64,000 nt of DNA from Serratia sarumanii. Its GTDB lineage: Bacteria > Pseudomonadota > Gammaproteobacteria > Enterobacterales > Enterobacteriaceae. The notes beneath the pieces are model-generated. The model saw only the letters and a program-made list of their open reading frames with translations. It had not been told where the DNA came from and ran no database searches. Shown here in pieces: positions 54,112 to 62,520 of this stretch (its first letter is position 1; the number at the start of each line of letters is the position of its first letter). The position numbers and the translations under genes are program-made. Location of the stretch: the NCBI RefSeq assembly GCF_029962605.1, contig NZ_CP124750.1, forward strand, positions 1,798,001 through 1,862,000. The letters are read 5' to 3'.

Positions 54112-55641
54112 TTAAGGCGTGGTCGTCAGCGCCGGTTGCGCGGCGTGTAGAAGGGTGTAATGCGGCGCATAGCGTGCCGCGTGCAGCAGCTGCGCCAGGT
54201 TGCTCAGCGTCGTCCTGACGTTTTTCTCCCCCAGGCTATCGAGCAAGCCGAAAATGCCGTCGGCGTAGTTAACGCCGGCGACGGCGGCGACATTGATGTC
54301 TTCCCGGCTGCAGACGCCGCTTTCCACCATGATCACCGACTCGTTGATCAGGCTGCTGAGGACGCGGGCGACGATCAGCGCCGGGGAGTCCTTGATAAAT
54401 TCAACCTGCGGGATTGCCGTGTGCAGCAGGCGTAAAAACAGCGCCTTATTGGCCGCAGAGGCGTGGCGGTTGTGCGCTGCCACCAGATACGCCGTGTCGG
54501 CGTAGTTCAGGGCGACATCGACCACAAAGGCATCCGCCGCCGTCAGCTCCGCCAACTGGCTCGCCGTGCGGCCATCGGTGACGCTGACGGTGAAAGCCTC
54601 ATTGATCTGGACGGCCGGCCCCAGGCCCGGTAAGGCCGGCCGTTGCTCCACGCGCAGCCGTGGCCACTGAAGCGCGGCCCGCTGTTGCAACAGGGTAAAA
54701 AAAGGGTGTTCGCCGTAAACGCGCAGCGTCTCGACGTCTGCATCGGTGGCGGCCGTTACCGGTAAGGCGTTTTCTTCGGCGGCAAAATAGGAGCGGCCGT
54801 TCTTTTTCCCCAACAGACCGGCATCGACCAGCGAACGCTGCAGATGGCCGGGGGTATAGCGCGGATCGTATTGCATGTCCTGCCAGATTTGCCGGCTGAC
54901 CTGATAGTTGATGTCCTGGCCGATAAAATCGGTCAGCTCGAGCGGCCCCATGCGAAAGTGCCCGCCGGCCTTGAGGGCGCGGTCGATCTGCGGCGCGCGC
55001 GCCACGTGTTCTTCCAACAGGCGGAACCCTTCCAGGTAGTAGGGGCGGGCCATGCGGTTGACGATAAACCCCGGCGTGGCCTGGCAGACGACATCGCGTT
55101 TCCCCAACGCGGCCACCAGCTGACGGCAACGTTCGGTGGTGGCGCGTGCGGTAAAGTAGGCCGGGATGATTTCAATCAGTTTCATCAGCGGCGCGGGATT
55201 GAAAAAGTGCAAACCGATAAACCGCTCGCTGTGCGTCACCGCGGTTGCCAGCTTGTTAAGCGACAGTGAGGATGTATTGGTGGCGATCAGCGTGTCGGGC
55301 TTGACCGCCGCGGCGATGGCCGCCAGCACCTCAAGTTTGGTTTGCTCTTGCTCGGCGATGGTTTCTATCACTAGATCGCTGTCGGCGATAGTCTCAAACA
55401 CCGAGGTGAACACCAGATTAGCCAGCACTGCGCCTTTATCCTGCAGCGCGATCTTGCCCTGTTCGACTTTCTTGTTCAGGTCTTGCGCGATATATTCGCG
55501 AGCCTGATTGAGGGTATTGCCGTTGCGATTATAAAGCACCGTGCGAATGCCTTTTTGCGCGAAAAGATAAGCGATGCCTCTGCCCATCGTTCCCGCGCCG
55601 ATAATCGCAGCCGATTGAATTGCCGCATTACTTTCTGCCAT
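54112..55641 (-). CDS. 3-hydroxyacyl-CoA dehydrogenase (PaaH-like)
   Basis: A 509-residue NAD-dependent enzyme with Rossmann motif GAGTMG (residues 15-20), catalytic-domain signature FFNPAPLMKLIEIIP and two copies of the C-terminal 3HCDH helical domain. This two-domain form is the PaaH/PaaC (3-hydroxyadipyl-CoA dehydrogenase) layout. It is the first gene of the five-gene operon and divergent from the LuxR-type regulator across a 335-base region. It would oxidise a 3-hydroxyacyl-CoA to the 3-ketoacyl-CoA used by the thiolase. Confidence 0.92.
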   Translation of the reverse strand: MAESNAAIQSAAIIGAGTMGRGIAYLFAQKGIRTVLYNRNGNTLNQAREYIAQDLNKKVEQGKIALQDKGAVLANLVFTSVFETIADSDLVIETIAEQEQTKLEVLAAIAAAVKPDTLIATNTSSLSLNKLATAVTHSERFIGLHFFNPAPLMKLIEIIPAYFTARATTERCRQLVAALGKRDVVCQATPGFIVNRMARPYYLEGFRLLEEHVARAPQIDRALKAGGHFRMGPLELTDFIGQDINYQVSRQIWQDMQYDPRYTPGHLQRSLVDAGLLGKKNGRSYFAAEENALPVTAATDADVETLRVYGEHPFFTLLQQRAALQWPRLRVEQRPALPGLGPAVQINEAFTVSVTDGRTASQLAELTAADAFVVDVALNYADTAYLVAAHNRHASAANKALFLRLLHTAIPQVEFIKDSPALIVARVLSSLINESVIMVESGVCSREDINVAAVAGVNYADGIFGLLDSLGEKNVRTTLSNLAQLLHAARYAPHYTLLHAAQPALTTTP

Positions 55642-55707
55642 AGAAAATCCCCGTCACTGTATGCCATGCGAAATTCGCAAATGCTTATTATCTCTTTGGA
55701 TTTACGG

Positions 55708-55722
55708 AGGCACCGGGTGCCT
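55708..55722. promoter_or_regulatory. Candidate operator palindrome
   Basis: A perfect inverted repeat AGGCACC-G-GGTGCCT lies 67 bases upstream of the dehydrogenase start. A further half-site GGTGCCT follows at 55741. It is a good candidate operator for the divergent regulator, although the spacing differs from canonical lux boxes. Confidence 0.5.
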
Positions 55723-55899
55723 GTCTGGAAAGTAATTGGCGGTGCCTTGGCTGTCTAACGGTAGAAATGACAGGTTTACGCGCCGAGGATATTATGCTAT
55801 TCGCGTAGTTTTCCTGTGCGGCGCAATAAAAAGGCTTATTTTAAGGGGAATAGCTGTTTTCGTTATAGCGTTGGTATTTTTTATTATATGAAACGGCTA

Positions 55900-55927
55900 C
55901 TGACGCCGGACGGCGATATTCTATAGT
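55900..55927 (+). promoter_or_regulatory. Candidate promoter of the luxR-type gene
   Basis: A CTGACG (55900-55905) and TATAGT (55922-55927) pair with a 16-base spacer lies 50 bases upstream of the regulator ATG. Confidence 0.4.
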
Positions 55928-55976
55928 GAGTCTGACCTATCGATAAATCGGCATCGCTATCTGGAGAACCTGCGTT

Positions 55977-56693
55977 ATGGATACCCGCACTCAACGGCTC
56001 ATGGCGGAGGTGATTGGCAGCCTGGCCGATCGCGAACGTTTTCTGACGCAGCTGGGGCCCTGCGCTGAGGCGTTGGGGTTTGATTATTTCTCCTACATCG
56101 TGTTTTCCTGTTATCCGGCCAGCCGCCCCAAGATGCTGATCGAAGGGAATTTTTCAGCGAACTATCTCGAAGATTATCGGCGGCAGCGGGTGTATTTGCA
56201 GGATCCGGTTATTGAGCGCGCTCACCATTCCACGCTGCAGTTTCAGTGGGACGAAAGCTTTTATCACGAGCGGCCGCTGCTTTGGCGGCATATGGCGCAG
56301 TTCGGCCTGTGCGCCGGTTGGTCGCAGTCGGTCAAGGATTGCTATGGCCGGCTGGGGATCCTGACGTTTGCCGGCAAAGCGCTACCCGAGCAAACGCCGC
56401 AAGCGCGGGCGGCAAATGAAACCTTCTTCCTTTGGCTGGCGCAAACCGCCCATAAAACGCTGCGTGAAGCCTTGATCTCGGTGAACGACGACGCGATAAA
56501 AGATGTGCTGACGCTGCGCGAAAAAGACATCCTACGCTGGTGCAGCGAAGGGAAAACGGCGGAAGAGATCGCGCTGTTGATGGGGGTGAGCGAGCGCACG
56601 ATCAATTTCCATATCGGCAACTCGATTAAAAAACTTTCTGTCGCTAATAAGACCGCCGCCACCGCCAAAGCGGTTTATTTGCAGCTGATTTAA
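55977..56693 (+). CDS. LuxR-type autoinducer-binding regulator (solo)
   Basis: A 238-residue quorum-sensing regulator with an N-terminal autoinducer-binding domain (about residues 18-165) and a C-terminal LuxR helix-turn-helix (about 175-235: LTLREKDILRWCSEGKTAEE). By alignment to TraR numbering the lactone pocket residues Tyr61, Asp70, Pro71 and Trp85 and the Gly of the later loop are present, while Trp57 is replaced by Tyr. No luxI gene is in the window, so it is a solo that may use signals made elsewhere. It is divergent from the acyl-CoA/oxoamine operon, which is its probable target. Confidence 0.9.
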   Translation: MDTRTQRLMAEVIGSLADRERFLTQLGPCAEALGFDYFSYIVFSCYPASRPKMLIEGNFSANYLEDYRRQRVYLQDPVIERAHHSTLQFQWDESFYHERPLLWRHMAQFGLCAGWSQSVKDCYGRLGILTFAGKALPEQTPQARAANETFFLWLAQTAHKTLREALISVNDDAIKDVLTLREKDILRWCSEGKTAEEIALLMGVSERTINFHIGNSIKKLSVANKTAATAKAVYLQLI

Positions 56694-56874
56694 TCTTGAG
56701 TAATAAATAATTAAGTCCCTATCCGTTATCGGCGTGATGTTTATATTTTGTTAAATTAAGAACTGTCCTTATTCAGTATTTACCCCCCGATCACAAAAGC
56801 GTGATAAAGCGATTCACCGCCGCCGTGCGCGGCAGTATTCTGTAGGCACCCGGTTTACATAGAAAGGACGTGAT

Positions 56875-57303
56875 ATGTACAAGACTATTTTAGTGCCGAT
56901 CGATATTGAAGAGGATCTGTTGACCGAGCATGCGCTGAAGCATGTGGAATATTTGGCGAAGCTGTCCGGCGCTAAAGTGCATTTCTTCCATGCGCTGCCG
57001 GATGCCTCGGCGTTTGTTACTGCCTATTCGTTCGGTCTCAAGGAGTTTGAGAATCAGGCGGAAGTGAAGGCGGTGGATAAACTGAAGAAAATCATGTCGG
57101 AAATCGATCTGCCGTTGGATCGCCTCAATTACACCGTCAGCTTCGGCTCTGCACGCGATCAGGTGTTGGAACTGGCGGAAGAGATCGACGCCGATCTGAT
57201 CATCATCGGTTCGCGTCGCCCGAGCGTGAAAACCTATCTGCTGGGATCTAACGCCGCCGCTATCGTTCGCCATGCCAATATTTCGGTAATGGTGGTCAGA
57301 TAA
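56875..57303 (+). CDS. Universal stress protein (UspF-like)
   Basis: A 142-residue single-domain Usp. The start YKTILVPIDIEEDLL and the ATP-loop region near the end (GSRRPSVKTYLLGSNAAAIV) match the UspF/UspG group, whose members bind ATP and support stress survival and adhesion. The ATG follows GAAAGGA. It stands alone with a 180-base upstream region. Confidence 0.9.
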   Translation: MYKTILVPIDIEEDLLTEHALKHVEYLAKLSGAKVHFFHALPDASAFVTAYSFGLKEFENQAEVKAVDKLKKIMSEIDLPLDRLNYTVSFGSARDQVLELAEEIDADLIIIGSRRPSVKTYLLGSNAAAIVRHANISVMVVR

Positions 57304-57480
57304 TCCATCTTAAGCCCACCGTTTTCGGGCGCGTTCTGCGGTTGCCGGTCGGCAGCAGAGCGTGCCTGGCGCTTTATTGCCATCTCAGCCTGAGCTGCTA
57401 CGATTTTAGCTGACGTTTTTATGCCAACCGGGCCACCGGCCTTGCGCATATTCTTCATCTCAGCCAGAAGAGGGGCAGCT

Positions 57481-58161
57481 ATGCCATTAGAAGTCGATGG
57501 GATTATCAGAGGCGATCGGGGCAGTGAACCGAGCCGTTGGCAACATGCGTCAACCAAGCCGCTTATTACGCTGACCTGGCATCACACCATTCCCTGGAAC
57601 TGTTTGCGTAATGTCTGGAATGGTCTGGTGGCGGGGCAGCATTGGGACGCGCTGGACGAGTTTATGAACCTGATCGGTGTGCCAAACCGCGCCGAGGTGC
57701 TCAAACAGATCAAAAATAAAAATCTGCAGGATCGCGATGGATTACACACTCTGGTGACCTGGCAAGGATGGAATATCGTCGAGGGGCCAGGTAACGAATA
57801 TCGCGCGCAGGGGGACGATCCCGGCGAAAACTTCGACGGTTGGTCGGGTAAGGGAATGAGCACTAATCAGCAAGCGACGCTGCAGCAGGTCAACGTGTTG
57901 TATCAGGTGATGGCGCCGTTGGGAAGCCGGGCGCTGGATGCCGCCAGACAGGCGCCGCCCATTACCGCTGAGGAAGCGGGCGTCTTGCAACGGACGATTA
58001 AACAGACCCGCCCAACGTTGCGAGGAAAGGAACCGATCCGGTGGCAAGAAGATATGTGGCATCAGGTGCAGCCGGGTAAAGAGGCGAAACACTTTGCCCG
58101 CTGGGATACCAAACCGGTGTGGCGCAAGCGCCTGCACAGCGATCTGGCTCAGGCAGGATAA
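57481..58161 (+). CDS. Unknown protein with WHH-type motif
   Basis: A 226-residue soluble protein that I do not recognise. A segment LTWHHTIPWNCLRNVWNGLV near residue 32 has the paired His and Pro pattern seen in WHH/HNH-type nuclease and toxin domains. A second Trp-rich part follows (WQGWNIVEGPGNEY) and then an acidic DDPGENFDGWSGKG. There is no signal peptide. The start at 57481 follows GAGGGG; an in-frame ATG at 57421 lacks a ribosome binding site. No immunity-like gene is adjacent, as the next gene is convergent, so a toxin role is only a possibility. Confidence 0.55.
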   Translation: MPLEVDGIIRGDRGSEPSRWQHASTKPLITLTWHHTIPWNCLRNVWNGLVAGQHWDALDEFMNLIGVPNRAEVLKQIKNKNLQDRDGLHTLVTWQGWNIVEGPGNEYRAQGDDPGENFDGWSGKGMSTNQQATLQQVNVLYQVMAPLGSRALDAARQAPPITAEEAGVLQRTIKQTRPTLRGKEPIRWQEDMWHQVQPGKEAKHFARWDTKPVWRKRLHSDLAQAG

Positions 58162-58167
58162 GCCTTT

Positions 58168-58193
58168 CCCCGCGCCGGGTTGCCGGCGCGGGG
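58168..58193. terminator. Strong GC hairpin between convergent genes
   Basis: A perfect 11-bp stem CCCCGCGCCGG/CCGGCGCGGGG with a GTTG loop lies between the WHH-motif gene and the reductase gene. There is no T run on either side, but its stability suggests a bidirectional block. Confidence 0.55.
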
Positions 58194-58206
58194 CATTAAC
58201 CCGGCG

Positions 58207-59220
58207 CTAATCGCACAGCGCCACGATTTCGTCGTACAACGTCCTGGGGATTTCCACGCCGTATTGCTCGCTCTGGCGCCGCTGCCGATAACGGCGTTCG
58301 CCGGGAATGCGTGCGCCTTGCGCCTGCATATCGGCAAACATCGCCTCTGCTCCGGCGAAATATTTCGCCTTATCCGCACCGAGAAAACGCTCAGGATCCA
58401 ACGCGATGATCAGCTCACCGCCGTAAGGCGACGAACCGGTGCCGTCGTCATAGGCCAGCGATTCCTTGCTGGTCATATCGCCGATCAGCGGCCCGGCCAA
58501 CAATTCCACCATCGCTGCCAGCGCCGAGCCCTTATGCCCGCCGAAGGTCAGCATTGCACCCTCCAGCACGCTGGCGGCATCGGTGGACGGATTGCCCGCC
58601 TTATCAATGCCCCAGCCTTCAGGCAGCGGGGTGCCGGCGCGGCGATGCAGTTCGATTTCGCCGCGCGCCGCCGCGCTGGTGGCCATGTCGAACAAAAACG
58701 GCGGCCGATCCGCACGCGGCCAGCCGAAGGCGATGGGGTTGGTGCCGAACAGCGGTCGCGAACCGCCGGCCGGCGTCACCCACGCGTGGCTGGGCGTGCA
58801 GGCCAAGGCCACCAACCCCTGTTCGATCAGCGGTTCGATGTCGGCCCACAGCGCGGAGAAATGCACGCAGCGGTTGATCGCCAGCGCGGCGATGCCATTG
58901 GCGCGCACCTTCTCGATAAAGACCGGCAGAGCGGTGCGGTAGGCCAGCAGGGAAAACGCGCCGCCGGCGTCGGCGCGCAAGATGGCCGGTGCCTGGTCGA
59001 ACAACCTGGGCATCGCATCGGCAGAGACCTTGCCTGCCCGCAGCGATCGCACGCAGCCCAACAGCCGGTATAGCCCGTGAGAAGCGCAGCCGTCGCGTTC
59101 ACCCTGGGTGACATTTTGCGCCACCGCCTCGGCATGAGCCGGATTGAAACCGTTGCTGCGCAGCGTACGCAACGCCAGTTGATAAGCCTGTTCCAGCGAC
59201 AGCACGTGCATGGATGTCAT
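58207..59220 (-). CDS. Malate/L-lactate dehydrogenase-type imine reductase
   Basis: A 337-residue member of the Ldh2/DpkA superfamily, NAD(P)-dependent enzymes that include delta-1-piperideine/pyrroline-2-carboxylate reductase. RDGCASHGLYRLLGC with the catalytic His, FGTNPIAFGWPRAD and FGGHKGSALAAMVELLAG are typical. The start is the ATG at 59220, eight bases from GGAGG; upstream ATGs would extend it by 32 residues. Next to a permease, an aldehyde dehydrogenase and a DapA-family enzyme it fits reduction of a cyclic imino acid in hydroxyproline-type catabolism. Confidence 0.85.
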   Translation of the reverse strand: MTSMHVLSLEQAYQLALRTLRSNGFNPAHAEAVAQNVTQGERDGCASHGLYRLLGCVRSLRAGKVSADAMPRLFDQAPAILRADAGGAFSLLAYRTALPVFIEKVRANGIAALAINRCVHFSALWADIEPLIEQGLVALACTPSHAWVTPAGGSRPLFGTNPIAFGWPRADRPPFLFDMATSAAARGEIELHRRAGTPLPEGWGIDKAGNPSTDAASVLEGAMLTFGGHKGSALAAMVELLAGPLIGDMTSKESLAYDDGTGSSPYGGELIIALDPERFLGADKAKYFAGAEAMFADMQAQGARIPGERRYRQRRQSEQYGVEIPRTLYDEIVALCD

Positions 59221-59239
59221 TTCGATGTCCTCCCCGAGT

Positions 59240-60805
59240 TCATTCTTCTTCATCGCCGATAAAATTGGCCTGGGGTAAACAGGTATAGGCGCCCCAGTAG
59301 TAAATCGCCAGCGCAATCACCGCCATGGTGAGGGTGTCCCACGGGTGGGCAATAGCGCCGATGCCGCCAAAGCTGCTGAGATAGGAAAGCCCGATCACCA
59401 GCGCATAGAAGACGATCAGCCACAGCGAGGACCAAATTTGCTGCCGGAGGCTAACGGCATGGGTCGGCACCTGATTCTTGAACAGGATGTAGATGAAGAA
59501 CATCAGGATCTGCAAGCCGAGCAGCCAGGAGACGGTGTCCCAGCCGGACCAGAAGACGATCAGCGCCGAAATGATAAACGACAGCGGGCCGAGCACGCAG
59601 AAACCGCGCACCCGGAACGGACGCGGCATATCGGGCGCATTGCGCCGCAGCCCGGCGGCGGTGACCGGGGCGATGGCGTAGCTCAGCACCAGGGCGGCGG
59701 ACACCACGCCGATCAGCTTTTCCCACGACGGGAACGGCAGCGTCCAGAATACCGAGAGAGCGAAGGTCAACCACAGCGCCGGGCGGGGGATGCCGGAGTC
59801 GCCATCCACCCGGGTGAACAGTTTGAAGAAGGTGCCGGCGCGCGCCCAACCGTAGATAACGCGAGGCGTGGCGTTCATATAGATATTGCCGGTGCCGCTC
59901 GGCGAAACGATCGCGTCGCTGACCACCAGAAACGCCAGCCATCCCATGCCGAGCGTGATGGCGATGTCGCGGAACGGCAGGGAGAACTGTTGGCTGATGC
60001 CGGCCCAGCCGCCGCTCAGCATCTCGCTGGGGATACTGCCGAGAAACGCTATCTGCAGCAGCACATAGATGATGGTGGACAGCACCACCGACAGGATCAG
60101 CGCGATGGGAATGGTGCGCTGCGGCCGTTGCACCTCGCTGGCGACCGAAATGATCGGCGTCAGGCCGAGGTAGGCAAAGATGATGCCGCCGGCGGAAATG
60201 GCGGCCTCAACGCCGGCGGAACCGAAGGGGGCAAAGCCCTGGCTGTGCAGGTTTTCCGGTTTGAAAAAGCTGAACAACACCACGATCACCAGCAGCGGCA
60301 CCAGAAACTTCAGCACGCTAATCAGGTTATTGGATTTGGCGAAGGTTTTTACGCTGTAATAGTTGAGCGCGAAGAAAAAGCACAGCAGCGCCAACTGCAC
60401 CAGCCAGCCGACCGGGGTCGGGTCGCCGGAACCCGGCTGGCTGAGGAACGGGAACCAGGCGGCGGCGTACTGCCGTGCGGCGACGACTTCGATGGCGATC
60501 AGGCTGGAGAAGGCGATCAGCGTGATAAATCCCAGCAGATAACCCATCAGTTCGCCGTGTGAGAAGACCGGATAGCGAATGATGCCGCCGGCGCGCGGCA
60601 GGGCGGCGCCCAGCTCGCAGTAGACGATGCCGAGCAGCAGCACCGCCAGGCCGCCGATCAGCCAGGAATAGATGCCGGCCGGGCCGGCGATGGAGGAGAC
60701 ATGGCTGGCGGCGAACAGCCAACCGGAGCCGAAGATGGCGCCCAGACCGATGAACGTCAGATCGGTGAGCGTAAGCTGCTTCTTGAATTTGCCTTGGGTT
60801 GTCAT
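59240..60805 (-). CDS. APC-family amino acid permease
   Basis: A 521-residue transporter with twelve to fourteen hydrophobic helices. TDLTFIGLGAIFGSGWLFAA at the N-terminus carries the conserved unwound GSGW substrate loop of APC transporters. It likely imports the amino acid degraded by the neighbouring enzymes. It lies 44 bases after the aldehyde dehydrogenase gene and 19 bases before the reductase gene on the same strand. Confidence 0.9.
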   Translation of the reverse strand: MTTQGKFKKQLTLTDLTFIGLGAIFGSGWLFAASHVSSIAGPAGIYSWLIGGLAVLLLGIVYCELGAALPRAGGIIRYPVFSHGELMGYLLGFITLIAFSSLIAIEVVAARQYAAAWFPFLSQPGSGDPTPVGWLVQLALLCFFFALNYYSVKTFAKSNNLISVLKFLVPLLVIVVLFSFFKPENLHSQGFAPFGSAGVEAAISAGGIIFAYLGLTPIISVASEVQRPQRTIPIALILSVVLSTIIYVLLQIAFLGSIPSEMLSGGWAGISQQFSLPFRDIAITLGMGWLAFLVVSDAIVSPSGTGNIYMNATPRVIYGWARAGTFFKLFTRVDGDSGIPRPALWLTFALSVFWTLPFPSWEKLIGVVSAALVLSYAIAPVTAAGLRRNAPDMPRPFRVRGFCVLGPLSFIISALIVFWSGWDTVSWLLGLQILMFFIYILFKNQVPTHAVSLRQQIWSSLWLIVFYALVIGLSYLSSFGGIGAIAHPWDTLTMAVIALAIYYWGAYTCLPQANFIGDEEE

Positions 60806-60849
60806 GGTATTACCCTTTTGTTATTGAGTGGCAGACAGATGCGGCCGGG

Positions 60850-62466
60850 CTAATTTTGGGCAGGTGAAACCAGGGGATCTCGGGTGTAAACGCCGTTCAC
60901 CAGCCGTAGCAGGTTGAGCGGGTTGGCGTCCTGCAGCGCCGGCGGCAACAGCGCTGCGGGGGTGTTTTGCAAACAGACCGGCCGCAGGAAACGCTCGATG
61001 GCCAGCGTGCCTACCGAGGTGCCGCGCGCGTCGCTGGTGGCCGGATAAGGGCCGCCGTGCACCATGGCGTCGCACACTTCCACCCCGGTCGGATACCCGT
61101 TGAACAGCACCCGACCGGCTTTGCGCGCCAACAGGGACGTCAGCCCGGCGGCCATCGCGAGATCGTCGTCGTCCGCCAGCAGCGTGGCGGTCAACTGGCC
61201 TTGCAATGCCGCCAGCGCCGCATGCAGCTGCGCTTCGTCATCCATCGCCACCAGGATGCTGACCGGGCCGAAGACCTCTTGTTGCAGCAGCGGGTCGGCC
61301 TGCAGCAGCAGCGCCCCCTCCGCCTGATAAAGCTGCGCCGCCGCGCGAAGAGCGGGCGTTTCGCTGCGGCCTGCCAGACGCCGCATACCCGGGTGGGCAT
61401 TGAGGGCCGCCAGCCCGTGACGGTAGTGCTCCAGCGTGCCGGCATTCAGCATCGGCTGCGGCTCGGCGGCGTTGACCAGGGCGCTCATCGTTTCGGTCAG
61501 CCGCTCGAAGGCGGCGCCGCGCAGCGCGACGATCACGCCGGGCTTGGTGCAGAACTGACCGCAGCCGAGCGTGAAGGAAGAGACCAATTCCTGCGCGATG
61601 CGCTGCTCGCGCCGCGCCAGCGCCTTGGGCAGGATCACTACCGGGTTGATGCTCGACATTTCGGCGAAGACCGGGATAGGTTGAGGGCGTTGCGTCGCCA
61701 GATCGAAGAGCGCCCGGCCACCTTGCAGCGAGCCGGTGAATCCCACCGCCTGAATCGCCGGATGTTGTACCAAATCGGCCCCCACGCGGTTGCCGAAGAT
61801 CATGTTGAAGACGCCGGGGGGCATCCCGGTGCGTTCCCGTGCGCGCTCGATCGCCTGAGCGGTCAGCTCCGCGGTGATCATATGGCCGCTGTGCGCCTTG
61901 AACACGATCGGGCAGCCGGCGGCGAGCGCGGCGGCGGTATCGCCGCCCGCGGTGGAAAACGCCAGCGGGAAGTTGCTGGCGCCGAAGACCGCCACCGGGC
62001 CGAGCGCCGTGCGGTATTGACGCAGATCGGGGCGCGGCAGGGGGGAACGCTGCGGCAGCGCGCAGTCGATGCGCACGCCCTCGACGTCGCCGCGCCGCAG
62101 CAGCGTGGCGAACAGCCGCATCTGGCCGCTGGTTCTGGCGCGTTCGCCGCTCAACCGCGCCTGGGGCAAGGCCGTTTCCTGCATGGCGAAGGCGAAGAAA
62201 ACATCATCCAACGCGTCTATCTCCTCGGCGATGGCGTCGAGAAAGTTAGCGCGTTGTTCCGCGCTGAGCTGCGAATAGGGCGCAAAAGCCGCGGCGGCGG
62301 CTTCGGCGGCGGCGGCGGTTTCTGCCGCCGTGGCCTGGTGGAAGCGGTAACCGGTCGGCTGACCGTCGTCGGCGCGCAGGCTGAGCAGCGCCGCTTCCCC
62401 TTCGGCGCGGCGCTGGCCGCCGATAAATTGTTGGCCGCTGATGGCGGCATAGCGAGCGTTGGGCAT
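60850..62466 (-). CDS. NADP aldehyde dehydrogenase (ketoglutarate semialdehyde type)
   Basis: A 538-residue aldehyde dehydrogenase. The nucleotide-binding part GPVAVFGASNFPLAFSTAGG, the general base Glu in PVFAEMSSINPVV and the catalytic Cys near residue 304 in LGCGQFCTKPG match the alpha-ketoglutaric-semialdehyde dehydrogenase group. That enzyme ends the hydroxyproline and sugar-acid pathways in 2-oxoglutarate. The start at 62466 follows GGGGGAA; a longer frame is rejected. It is 54 bases downstream of the DapA-family gene. Confidence 0.88.
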   Translation of the reverse strand: MPNARYAAISGQQFIGGQRRAEGEAALLSLRADDGQPTGYRFHQATAAETAAAAEAAAAAFAPYSQLSAEQRANFLDAIAEEIDALDDVFFAFAMQETALPQARLSGERARTSGQMRLFATLLRRGDVEGVRIDCALPQRSPLPRPDLRQYRTALGPVAVFGASNFPLAFSTAGGDTAAALAAGCPIVFKAHSGHMITAELTAQAIERARERTGMPPGVFNMIFGNRVGADLVQHPAIQAVGFTGSLQGGRALFDLATQRPQPIPVFAEMSSINPVVILPKALARREQRIAQELVSSFTLGCGQFCTKPGVIVALRGAAFERLTETMSALVNAAEPQPMLNAGTLEHYRHGLAALNAHPGMRRLAGRSETPALRAAAQLYQAEGALLLQADPLLQQEVFGPVSILVAMDDEAQLHAALAALQGQLTATLLADDDDLAMAAGLTSLLARKAGRVLFNGYPTGVEVCDAMVHGGPYPATSDARGTSVGTLAIERFLRPVCLQNTPAALLPPALQDANPLNLLRLVNGVYTRDPLVSPAQN

Positions 62467-62520
62467 CGGTTCCCCCGGTAGAGAAAGCATGACGCCCGGC
62501 ATGGCCGGGCGGTGAAGGCG

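Larger units (their letters stand above)
55642..55976. other. Divergent promoter region of operon and luxR
   Basis: About 335 bases without a gene. It holds a 15-base palindrome (55708-55722), a repeated half-site GGTGCCT at 55741-55747 and a plausible luxR promoter. No canonical lux box was found. Confidence 0.5.
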
